From Eubacteriales bacterium (GTDB lineage: Bacteria > Bacillota > Clostridia > JANYKE01): a DNA stretch of 6,008 nt. A model generated the notes under the pieces. The model was not told the DNA's origin. It made no database searches and worked only from the letters and a program-made list of their open reading frames with translations. Shown here in pieces: positions 1-6,008 of the stretch (the first letter of the stretch is position 1; each line of letters begins with the position of its first letter). The position numbers and the translations under genes were made by a program. The DNA lies in assembly GCA_025361685.1 (NCBI GenBank), contig JANYKE010000178.1:1-6008 (forward strand). Direction: 5' to 3'.

Positions 1-165
1 AAATATAACAATTATATAAACGTATTGGTAGGCAAGATATTTCTTTTTAAAAATCCCAACCCTGTTTGCATCGACGGAGAGCTTGGTGAATATTCTGAAA
101 CAACTGATTTGTATTGGGAAGACAATGACACCATAAATGTCTACGAAAAAAGTTATGATGTTTAG
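1..165 (+). CDS. C-terminal fragment of an unidentified protein (5' end outside window)
   Basis: Frame 1 is open from the first base to a TAG at 163-165 and gives 54 residues. The piece is rich in Asn, Asp and Tyr, and ends in a Trp-Glu-Asp-Asn-Asp-Thr-Ile-Asn-Val stretch followed by a short polar tail. That ending looks like the final beta-strands of a small exported or membrane-anchored protein; it loosely recalls the W-x-D/N-x-x-T-hydrophobic endings of families such as DUF5412, but this is a weak resemblance from memory and not an assignment. It does not look like the C-terminus of MnmE, the gene most often found before mnmG. The base composition is more AT-rich than the start of mnmG. 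The gene appears to end an upstream unit, because a separate promoter lies between it and mnmG. Its function is unknown. Confidence 0.6.
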   Translation, partial: KYNNYINVLVGKIFLFKNPNPVCIDGELGEYSETTDLYWEDNDTINVYEKSYDV

Positions 166-291
166 CATTGAGGGAGTGGCTGTTGATACATAGCAAATTT
201 AGAAAGACAATTTACTTTTAGGTAAGACGACAAACTCAGAAGCGCGTATTAAAATTATGCGGTTTTGTTTGCGCGTAGGATTGTTGGAGTT

Positions 292-321
292 TTGACAGGG
301 GAGCGGGATAGGTTGTACAAT
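292..321 (+). promoter_or_regulatory. SigA-type promoter for the mnmG transcription unit
   Basis: A perfect -35 hexamer TTGACA (292-297) is followed after 18 bases by TACAAT (316-321), five of six matches to the -10 consensus. Transcription should start near 327-329, giving a leader of about 35 nt before the mnmG ATG. It is the best promoter-like sequence seen in the 166-363 gap and sits correctly for mnmG. The -10 overlaps the 8-base palindrome TTGTACAA (313-320), which may be chance. Seen directly: the two boxes and the spacing. Inferred: use by the housekeeping sigma factor. Confidence 0.75.
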
Positions 322-328
322 ACAAGGG

Positions 329-340
329 CAGTAAATACTG
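329..340. promoter_or_regulatory. short dyad at the expected transcription start (possible operator)
   Basis: CAGTA-AA-TACTG is a perfect inverted repeat with 5-base arms and a 2-base centre. It starts at about the predicted transcription start of the mnmG promoter, a typical place for a repressor to bind. It is too short and its loop too small to be a terminator. It does not match the operators I know well (LexA, PerR, Rex, CcpA), so no regulator can be named. A 12-base dyad can arise by chance, hence low confidence. Confidence 0.25.
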
Positions 341-353
341 TGAAATAATTTGT

Positions 354-360
354 GGGGAGA
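354..360 (+). promoter_or_regulatory. ribosome binding site that decides the mnmG start
   Basis: GGGGAGA lies just before ATG 364, with 4 bases between GGAG and the ATG. The in-frame GTG at 352 overlaps this site and cannot be the start; the next in-frame GTG at 376 would be about 16 bases away, too far. This supports ATG 364 as the start. Confidence 0.75.
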
Positions 361-363
361 ACT

Positions 364-2256
364 ATGAAAAATATTGTGGGAAAGTTTGATGTTGTTGTTA
401 TAGGTGCGGGTCATGCGGGCTGCGAGGCTGCGCTGGCTTGCGCGCGGCTTGGGTGCAAGACTGCAGTTTTCACGCTAGACCTGGCAAGTATTGCCAACAT
501 GCCATGCAACCCCCGAATCGGAGGAACATCAAAGGGTCATCTGGTCAGAGAGATTGATGCGCTAGGCGGCGAGATGGGCAAGATTGCCGACAAGGCGTTT
601 GTTCAGTCACGGATGCTCAACAAGTCAAAAGGCCCGGCCGTTCATTCGCTCCGCGCGCAGATGGACAAAAATCTGTATCAGCAATTAATGAGGCAGGTTT
701 TGGTAGCACAGCCGGGTATCGAGATAAAGCAAGGTGAAATTGTCGAGGTTATGCAGCAGGACGGCAAAGTCACCGGAGTCAAAACAAGCACCGGTGAGAC
801 TTGCAATTGCAAATGCGTTATCATGACAACAGGCACATACCTGAAGGCCAGAATAATTATTGGTGACGTAAGCCACAACGAAGGTCCCGACGGACTGCCC
901 GCAGCCAATGGACTAACCGCCAACCTAAAAGAATTAGGAATAAAAATTCTGCGATTCAAAACCGGAACACCGGCAAGACTAAACGGCAAGAGCATCGACT
1001 ATTCGAAAATGCAAGAACAAAAAGGCGACGAAAAAATTTACCCATTTTCATTCGAGAATGAAGACGGAATTTTTCCGGAACTGCCAAGCATGTCTTGTTG
1101 GCTCACATACACAGCACCCGAGACACACAAAATAATAAGAGATAATTTACACCGCTCGCCAATGTATTCGGGTGCAATCGACGGAGTTGGCGCACGCTAT
1201 TGTCCATCAATCGAAGATAAAATAGTACGTTTCCCCGACAGACCTGCGCACCAAATATTTGTCGAACCGATGGGCCGCAGCACCGACCAAATGTATTTGC
1301 AAGGGATGTCATCCAGTTTGCCCGAAGAGGTGCAGACCGAAATGATAAGGTCGCTGCCCGGTCTGGATCATGTTGAGATTATTAAGACAGGGTATGCGAT
1401 TGAATATGATTGTATTGATGCGACTCAGCTACACCTAAGTCTTGAGAGCAAAGGGATTGAGGGTTTATTTTCGGCAGGACAATTCAACGGCAGCTCAGGG
1501 TACGAGGAGGCTGCAGCGCAAGGGCTTGTCGCCGGAATAAATTCAGCGAGAAAGATTAAAGGTCAAGCGCCGCTCGTGATCAAAAGATCAGAAGGCTACA
1601 TCGGAGTTTTAATTGACGACCTCGTTACAAAAGGAACCAACGAGCCATACAGAATTATGACATCACGAGCCGAATACAGATTGCTGCTCAGACAAGACAA
1701 CGCCGATATGCGCCTCACAAAAATCGGTTATGACATCGGACTGATTTCTGAAGAACGATACAAAAAATTTGCCGAGAAAAAAGAAACAATTAAAAATGAA
1801 ATCGCGCGACTGACGAGTAAAATTGTTTCACCCAATGAAGCGGTTCAAGGTTTTTTGGCAAAGCACAACAGCACCGCAATCAAGACCGGAATTAGACTTG
1901 CTGACTTGCTTAAGCGACCGGAGATAGTGTATAATGAACTTAAAGAAATAGACGGTGAAATGCCGACAATTAATGAATTTGTACAAGAACAGATTGACAT
2001 TGAAATTAAGTACGAAGGATATATCAAGAGACAAATAATCGAAGCAGAGAAAGTGTTAAAACTTGAAAATAAGAAATTGCCCAAAGAAATTGACTACATT
2101 GCAATAAAAGGAATGCGTATAGAGGCACGGCAAAAGTTAAATGATATAAGACCCGAATCTGTCGGACAGGCTTCAAGAATTTCAGGAGTCTCGCCCGCAG
2201 ACATATCGGTATTGCTAATATTTATGGAGCAGTACGGAAGACGATTTTCAAAATGA
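364..2256 (+). CDS. mnmG: tRNA uridine-5-carboxymethylaminomethyl(34) synthesis enzyme MnmG
   Basis: MnmG (GidA) is the FAD-dependent partner of the GTPase MnmE. Together they put an aminomethyl or carboxymethylaminomethyl group on C5 of the wobble uridine (U34) of certain tRNAs, using methylene-tetrahydrofolate, NADH and ammonium or glycine, in the cytoplasm. The protein has 630 residues from ATG 364, normal for the long bacterial form. Seen in order: the FAD dinucleotide-binding GAGHAG at 14-19; the conserved Cys48 in PCNPRIGG; the [19 protein letters not shown] block; the first family signature with Cys280 in RYCPSIEDK; the second signature [17 protein letters not shown] from 371; the [19 protein letters not shown] block from 433; and the helical C-terminal domain ending in a [20 protein letters not shown] motif that contacts MnmE and tRNA. 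Cys48 and Cys280 correspond to the two functional cysteines of the E. coli enzyme. The residue before RYCPS is Ala277, where Pro is usual. The usual neighbours mnmE and rsmG are missing here. Codon use changes in blocks along the gene. Confidence 0.97.
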   Translation: MKNIVGKFDVVVIGAGHAGCEAALACARLGCKTAVFTLDLASIANMPCNPRIGGTSKGHLVREIDALGGEMGKIADKAFVQSRMLNKSKGPAVHSLRAQMDKNLYQQLMRQVLVAQPGIEIKQGEIVEVMQQDGKVTGVKTSTGETCNCKCVIMTTGTYLKARIIIGDVSHNEGPDGLPAANGLTANLKELGIKILRFKTGTPARLNGKSIDYSKMQEQKGDEKIYPFSFENEDGIFPELPSMSCWLTYTAPETHKIIRDNLHRSPMYSGAIDGVGARYCPSIEDKIVRFPDRPAHQIFVEPMGRSTDQMYLQGMSSSLPEEVQTEMIRSLPGLDHVEIIKTGYAIEYDCIDATQLHLSLESKGIEGLFSAGQFNGSSGYEEAAAQGLVAGINSARKIKGQAPLVIKRSEGYIGVLIDDLVTKGTNEPYRIMTSRAEYRLLLRQDNADMRLTKIGYDIGLISEERYKKFAEKKETIKNEIARLTSKIVSPNEAVQGFLAKHNSTAIKTGIRLADLLKRPEIVYNELKEIDGEMPTINEFVQEQIDIEIKYEGYIKRQIIEAEKVLKLENKKLPKEIDYIAIKGMRIEARQKLNDIRPESVGQASRISGVSPADISVLLIFMEQYGRRFSK

Positions 2257-2271
2257 AAGGAAGAGATTATT

Positions 2272-2850
2272 ATGACAACAATTGAAGCAATCACCGCAAG
2301 ACGAAGTATCAGAAAATTCAAGCAGGACCCAATTGGAATGGAGACACTTACAAAACTAATTGATTGTGCGCGCCTCGCACCAACAGGAGCCAACAGACAG
2401 CCGCTTAGATTTGGTATTGTCAGCGAAAAAGAAAATGTTGACGCAATCTTTACCACGACTGCCTGGGCTGCGGCAATAAAACCTGAAGGGGATCCAAAGC
2501 CCGGCGAAGAACCGGTAGCATATGTCGTAATTCTCGGCGACCGCCAAATGTATCCAAACGGATCGTTTGACGTTGATCATGGCGCGGCCGGCCAAACAAT
2601 TTGCATTGCCGCACAAGACGCAGGACTCGGGACCTGCTGGCTCGGCGCGATAAAACGAGACAGAATAAAAGAAATACTCGACATAAATGAAGACCTCGAA
2701 GTTCTAACCATGATTGCACTCGGCTATCCCTCCGAATCTCCGCAAGTTGAAGACATAAAGGATAATCAGACAAAGTATTACAAAGATGAAAACGGTGTGC
2801 TTCATGTACCGAAACGCACGGTTGCGGATGTAACGGCATTCCTTAAGTAA
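2272..2850 (+). CDS. nitroreductase family protein (FMN-dependent oxidoreductase)
   Basis: A 192-residue flavoprotein of the nitroreductase fold. Members bind FMN, usually as homodimers, and use NAD(P)H to reduce nitro compounds, quinones, enones or flavins; the natural substrate here cannot be told. The FMN-contacting N-terminal RRSIRKF lies at 10-16, the APTGANRQP phosphate/ribityl-binding loop at 36-44, the DHGAAGQ helix start at 102-108, GLGTCWLG to residue 125, and the late ALGYPSESP loop that closes the FMN site. The middle 'lid' region (about 58-85), which sets substrate choice, is short and rich in Pro, Gly and Glu. The tail after ALGYP carries a KYYKDENGVLHVPKR segment that I recall from small clostridial nitroreductases. 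AGGAAG at 2258-2263, 8 bases before ATG, supports the start. It begins 15 nt after the mnmG stop, so co-transcription is very likely. A link to tRNA modification is not implied. Confidence 0.9.
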   Translation: MTTIEAITARRSIRKFKQDPIGMETLTKLIDCARLAPTGANRQPLRFGIVSEKENVDAIFTTTAWAAAIKPEGDPKPGEEPVAYVVILGDRQMYPNGSFDVDHGAAGQTICIAAQDAGLGTCWLGAIKRDRIKEILDINEDLEVLTMIALGYPSESPQVEDIKDNQTKYYKDENGVLHVPKRTVADVTAFLK

Positions 2851-2895
2851 TACGGTGCAGCATAGCAAACATTTTTTAAATTCGGAGGAATATGC

Positions 2896-3606
2896 ATGAG
2901 CAGAATACTTGTGGTAGACGATGAAAAATCCATTTGCGAGTTATTAAAGATAACCTTTGAAGCTGAGGGATTTGAGGTAGCAACTGCATACAGCGAACGA
3001 GATGCGATAAGAAAACTGGATGCTTTCGATCCCGAACTTCTAATTCTCGATGTAATGCTTCCCGGTGCAAGCGGATTTGATATATGCAAAAAGGTCACCA
3101 CCGAGATGCACATACCTGTCATTTTACTGACAGCCAAAACCGAGCTCGAAGATAAAGTAATGGGTCTTGAACTCGGTGCCGATGATTATGTAACAAAACC
3201 ATTTCAAACGCGAGAACTCATCGCTCGTGTCAAGGCATTACTCCGACGCGCCAATACCAACGGGGAAGAACAAGAAGACAGAAATTACATTAAGAACGGT
3301 GAGATGGAAGCTTTTCTTGATAAGCATAAAATTATGTTTCACTCAGTCGAAATTGAATTGGTTACAAAAGAGTATGAACTCTTGTTATTTTTCATGAAGA
3401 ATATTGATCAGGTATTTTCAAGAGAATCTCTTCTGGAGAGAGTGTGGGGTTATGACTATGCAGGCGATACAAGAACAGTTGATGTTCATGTGCAGAGGCT
3501 AAGAAAAAAACTTTCGGATATAAGGGAAGATATCAAAGATTCTGAAAATTCCGACAAATATATCACAACAGTATTTGGTGTCGGTTATAAGATGAATCAA
3601 TTTTAG
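2896..3606 (+). CDS. OmpR/PhoB-family response regulator (WalR/PhoP-like)
   Basis: A 236-residue DNA-binding response regulator, the cytoplasmic output of the two-component system formed with the next gene. The receiver domain (about 2-117) has the acidic pocket Asp8-Asp9, the phospho-acceptor Asp52 in LILDVMLPG, the switch Thr79 and the conserved Lys101 in DDYVTKPF, all intact. The winged-helix DNA-binding domain runs from about residue 134, with LTKEYELL-type entry, RESLLERVWGYDY, the recognition helix TVDVHVQRLRKKL and the closing wing VFGVGYKM. Between the recognition helix and the wing it is about 7 residues longer than a typical WalR or PhoB, with an acidic stretch (208-221). The receiver reads much like WalR, but order and neighbours do not prove that identity. 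GGAGG at 2884-2888, 7 bases before the ATG, fixes the start; ATG 2892 is out of frame. The 45-nt gap before it has no clear terminator. Confidence 0.95.
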   Translation: MSRILVVDDEKSICELLKITFEAEGFEVATAYSERDAIRKLDAFDPELLILDVMLPGASGFDICKKVTTEMHIPVILLTAKTELEDKVMGLELGADDYVTKPFQTRELIARVKALLRRANTNGEEQEDRNYIKNGEMEAFLDKHKIMFHSVEIELVTKEYELLLFFMKNIDQVFSRESLLERVWGYDYAGDTRTVDVHVQRLRKKLSDIREDIKDSENSDKYITTVFGVGYKMNQF

Positions 3607-3646
3607 CAGAATTTAGCGAAATATCCGATAGAAGGAAGCATTTCTT

Positions 3647-5482
3647 ATGGGATTAAGGTTAAGAATAGTTTTAATAAATTTAGCGGTATTTATAGCCAGT
3701 TTTTGTGTAGTATTTGTACTTATTATGACCGGGCTTGTTTATGAATATGAGCGCCAGGAAATTGACAGTGTCAGAGAAAAATCCTACAACATAAGTTCGG
3801 ACATTTTGAGCGTCATGCAAATAGCATATAACGAAGACCAAGGGAGCAGCGGCGAAAAAGCAATCATTTCACTTTCGCAAGATGAGATTAAAGCTCTCTT
3901 CAATTCAAAATCAAGATATATTGTTTCGGTAATAGAGGTAAATAATGCTGATTATGAAATCATTCTTTTTTCTGATGGCAAAAAAATTACAACTCCAAGA
4001 AATGTTTCTTTGCAAAGCATGGATTTCCCGGAGATTCAACAAGCAGTATCCGGCGATGAAGCATATATCATAAGAAATATAAATGGGGAGCGCACATTGT
4101 TTTTTGCTTTTCCGATAAAGTACGAGGACAATATTATCGGACAAGCAATTTTGATTTCGTCCTTGCAAGCGGCACAGACAAAAGCTTGGTCACTTGCTCT
4201 CTTGTTTGCACTCGCTCTGCTTGGGGGAACAGTAATTGTCGTCATCGCTAATTTTATCTCGGTACAGCGAATAGCAGGACCAATTATCGATTTAAAAAAC
4301 GCCACTATGAAGACAACTGAAAGCATTCTTGATGCCGAAGAAAAAGGAGAGGAACTTCCGAATATCGCAGAAGACTATTATAAAAGTAAAATATTCAAAC
4401 GCGCATTCTTGGATAACAAGGGAATAAAGACCCATAAGGGCAATGAACTTTATGAGCTTACGCGTGTATATCTTTTGATGACAGAAGAAGTCAGAAAAAA
4501 TATTAATCTAATTTCAACAGAGAGAAATAAATTGAAGTCAATCATTGACAGTATGGGTGAGGGAGTCCTTGCACTTGACAATGACAAAGAGATTATAGTA
4601 ATGAACAATGCGGCAATGGTGCTTATGGACGACGAATTCAAGGCGCAGATATCGAACTTCACTTCAGAAATTGAACAGAGCGGAAAGGTGTTTGAATGCA
4701 ATATTAAAGAGTTTTATGTTCTTGTATACGTCACGCCTCTTTTCTTTAAAGACAAAAAAGAAGGGTATGTTGTAGTTATCAACGATGTAACCGAACTCAA
4801 GGAATTACAGAATAAGCAGAAGCAATTTGTAGCGAGCGTTTCACATGAACTGCGAACACCATTGACTGTTATCCTCGGGTATATAGATTTGCTGAAGGAA
4901 AAAGGCGACAATCCGAAAGTTGTAGAAATGTGCGTTGAACATCTGAGCGATTCATCGACACGACTGCAGCACCTGATAAATGATTTGCTTGACTTGGCAT
5001 CGATAAGCCAGACAGAATTTGAGGTTGTGCCTGCAAGCACCGATTTATCAAAACTTGTAAACAATGTTGTTAAGCATATGAGAATCAAGGCCAGAAAGTT
5101 TAACACAGTCATAGAGAGTAAAATAGAGGACGTCGGAGACGTGATGGTGGATAAGGATCGCATACATCAGGTGATGGTCAACATTGTTGATAATGCGATA
5201 AAATATTCTCCGGCCGGAAGAATATCTGTTTTACTAAACAAGGTGGGAGAATTTGTTGAAATTACTGTTGAAGATAATGGCTGCGGAATGTCAGAGGACA
5301 TGAAGGAAAAAGTGTTTGAGCCATTTTTTAGAATAGATATGGCGCGCACAAGGAATTCGGGCGGTACAGGACTTGGACTTTCGATTGTTAAAGAAATAGT
5401 AAGCAAGCACAATGGAATTATCAATGTCGAAAGCGAATTAAACAAGGGCACTAAAATAACGATAAAGTTGCCAATAATTTAG
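3647..5482 (+). CDS. membrane sensor histidine kinase (TM-sensor-TM-HAMP-PAS-HisKA-HATPase)
   Basis: A 611-residue sensor kinase that should phosphorylate the regulator encoded just before it. One membrane helix lies at about 7-31 and a second at about 181-205, with a roughly 150-residue outer domain between them that looks like a Cache/PDC-type sensor fold. A HAMP region follows (Pro212 to about 285), then a coiled-coil link, a PAS domain (about 295-385, starting SIIDSMGEGVLALDNDKEI), and the catalytic core. The H-box is SHELRTPLT with phospho-acceptor His400, Glu401 and Thr404. The ATP-binding domain has the N-box around Asn512 and Asn516 (NIVDNAIKYSP), G1 DNGCGM from 543, the F-box EPFF from 558, and G2 GGTGLGLS from 572. 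All needed residues are present, so it should be active. The layout matches WalK and related PhoR-like kinases. The HAMP is longer than normal. AAGGAAG at 3632-3638, 8 bases before the ATG, supports the start. Confidence 0.95.
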   Translation: MGLRLRIVLINLAVFIASFCVVFVLIMTGLVYEYERQEIDSVREKSYNISSDILSVMQIAYNEDQGSSGEKAIISLSQDEIKALFNSKSRYIVSVIEVNNADYEIILFSDGKKITTPRNVSLQSMDFPEIQQAVSGDEAYIIRNINGERTLFFAFPIKYEDNIIGQAILISSLQAAQTKAWSLALLFALALLGGTVIVVIANFISVQRIAGPIIDLKNATMKTTESILDAEEKGEELPNIAEDYYKSKIFKRAFLDNKGIKTHKGNELYELTRVYLLMTEEVRKNINLISTERNKLKSIIDSMGEGVLALDNDKEIIVMNNAAMVLMDDEFKAQISNFTSEIEQSGKVFECNIKEFYVLVYVTPLFFKDKKEGYVVVINDVTELKELQNKQKQFVASVSHELRTPLTVILGYIDLLKEKGDNPKVVEMCVEHLSDSSTRLQHLINDLLDLASISQTEFEVVPASTDLSKLVNNVVKHMRIKARKFNTVIESKIEDVGDVMVDKDRIHQVMVNIVDNAIKYSPAGRISVLLNKVGEFVEITVEDNGCGMSEDMKEKVFEPFFRIDMARTRNSGGTGLGLSIVKEIVSKHNGIINVESELNKGTKITIKLPII

Positions 5483-5486
5483 GTGG
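5481..5486 (+). promoter_or_regulatory. ribosome binding site overlapping the kinase stop codon
   Basis: AGGTGG begins inside the kinase TAG stop (5480-5482). It is only 3 bases from ATG 5490, but 9 bases from the in-frame ATG 5496 and 12 from ATG 5499. ATG 5496 is therefore the better-spaced start. The overlap suggests the lipoprotein is translated in coupling with the kinase. Confidence 0.6.
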
Positions 5487-5489
5487 ATT

Positions 5490-6008
5490 ATGAAAATGAT
5501 GAGATTTAAGAAAAATTTATTTGTTAAGGTACGTGCTTCAATAGCTTTATTGATTGGTACTTTTGTTGTCATATCATTGAGTTCCTGCTTACTGAACGCT
5601 GATCAAATCGTTGTTGTAAAAACTGATGTCGCCAACAAGTATAATTTTTCGTCTTTCATTAAGGTGGTTAGTATTAATCAGACAACCGAGGGCAGAGTTA
5701 AGGGATTCATGGTTGGTGACAAGTACATTGTTGTATCACGTTCTGTTGGAAATGAGACGAGAATATATCGAGTTTCAACGAAAGATCCAACGAATGTAAT
5801 AGAGACATTCAAAACGGGATCAAATATTGAACCTACAGTTGAGATTGCGCCGACAACAAATTCGCTGATTGTGAATGACGAATATATTAACATTGACAGA
5901 AACACAACTGTTAAAATGCCATATGCACTTAAGTATTTTAAATATCCTGTGGCACCTCTTTTCCCAATGTATTCATTTTTGGATAGGACAACTCCTGTAA
6001 ATATTGAT
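5490..6008 (+). CDS. putative lipoprotein of unknown function, N-terminal part (cut by window end)
   Basis: The frame stays open for 173 codons to the last base. The start has three closely spaced Met codons (5490, 5496, 5499); ribosome-site spacing favours 5496. The N-terminus is a lipoprotein-type signal: several Lys and Arg residues (5-15), a hydrophobic core (about 16-29) and the lipobox-like LSSC with Cys33 (numbered from 5490). The mature protein would be lipid-anchored on the outer face of the membrane. What follows is beta-rich with short strand-turn units, for example GDKYIVVSRSVGNETRIYRV and later NDEYINIDRNTTVKM, which could be blades of a propeller or a beta-sandwich; this is only an impression. 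I do not recognise the family, and it does not obviously resemble YycH or YycI, the usual partners of WalK. It starts 7 nt after the kinase stop, so a role next to the kinase (signal sensing or kinase control) is a fair inference from position. Confidence 0.8.
   Translation, partial: MKMMRFKKNLFVKVRASIALLIGTFVVISLSSCLLNADQIVVVKTDVANKYNFSSFIKVVSINQTTEGRVKGFMVGDKYIVVSRSVGNETRIYRVSTKDPTNVIETFKTGSNIEPTVEIAPTTNSLIVNDEYINIDRNTTVKMPYALKYFKYPVAPLFPMYSFLDRTTPVNID

Noticed and set aside
242..277. Direct repeat GCGCGTA (242-248 and 271-277) upstream of the promoter
   Set aside because: Only 7 bases long with unrelated flanks; it gives no stable hairpin with a T-run and no known site, so it is probably chance.
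338..356. Possible Rex-type operator (TGTGAAATAATTTGTGG)
   Set aside because: The left half resembles a Rex half-site, but the right half is TTTGTGG, not the needed TTTCACA, so there is no true dyad.
352..363. GTG at 352 as an upstream start for mnmG
   Set aside because: This codon overlaps the GGGGAGA ribosome site that serves ATG 364, and MnmG proteins normally start just before the FAD-binding strand, as the 364 start gives.
199..414. Antisense open frame of 71 codons across the mnmG promoter and start
   Set aside because: It covers the promoter and the start of mnmG, has low-complexity His/Asn/Ser/Pro composition, no recognisable motif, and no good ribosome site was found for it.
2450..2839. 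129-codon antisense frame opposite the nitroreductase
   Set aside because: The composition is Arg/Leu/Cys/His-rich and irregular, and the sense strand encodes a well-conserved protein over the whole stretch.
2822..2853. Possible promoter TTGCGG ... TAATAC before the response regulator
   Set aside because: The spacing is 20 bases, too long for a SigA promoter, and the -35 match is partial.
4714..5163. 149-codon antisense frame opposite the kinase
   Set aside because: It lies fully opposite the HisKA region of a clear kinase gene and its Ser/Thr-rich translation is what an antisense shadow gives.
2896..5482. Naming the two-component pair walR-walK
   Set aside because: The domain order and receiver sequence fit, but many PhoP/PhoR-like pairs in Clostridia share these features, and the typical walHI, htrA or metallo-hydrolase neighbours are not visible.
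1..6008. Search for mobile elements, CRISPR arrays, tRNA or rRNA genes, toxin-antitoxin or defence modules
   Set aside because: No long inverted repeats, regularly spaced repeats, transposase or nuclease motifs, or RNA-gene landmarks were seen; coding density is normal and the longest gene-free stretch is 198 bases.

Overview
The window looks like a moderately low-GC Gram-positive chromosome, most likely an anaerobic Clostridia-type member of the Bacillota. This rests on purine-rich ribosome binding sites before every gene, a consensus SigA-type promoter, MnmG sequence style, and a WalRK/PhoPR-like OmpR-class two-component system. No species can be named from the sequence.

Layout: positions 1-165 hold the C-terminal end of an unidentified gene. 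Positions 166-363 are the longest gene-free stretch and carry a strong promoter (TTGACA-18-TACAAT, 292-321) with a small dyad at the expected transcription start. From there five genes run on the + strand: mnmG (tRNA wobble-uridine modification), a small FMN nitroreductase-family gene 15 nt later, an OmpR/PhoB-family response regulator after 45 nt, its sensor histidine kinase after 40 nt, and, 7 nt after the kinase stop, a putative lipoprotein cut off by the window end. I see no convincing rho-independent terminator between any of them, so they could form one transcription unit, although the regulator-kinase-lipoprotein part may also have its own promoter that I could not identify.

How they work together: MnmG is a housekeeping tRNA-modifying flavoenzyme. 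Its usual neighbours (mnmE upstream, rsmG downstream) are absent, so it has left the common mnmE-mnmG-rsmG arrangement. The nitroreductase is a general redox flavoprotein with unknown substrate. The regulator and kinase are a cognate pair with all catalytic residues intact. The lipoprotein, joined closely to the kinase, is a plausible envelope-side partner or sensor accessory; that is inference from position only.

No mobile element, CRISPR array, RNA gene or defence system is visible, and nothing amounts to a clearly new system. The points most worth a second look are the unknown lipoprotein coupled to the kinase, the enlarged HAMP region of the kinase, the relocated mnmG, and alternating blocks of codon usage inside mnmG.
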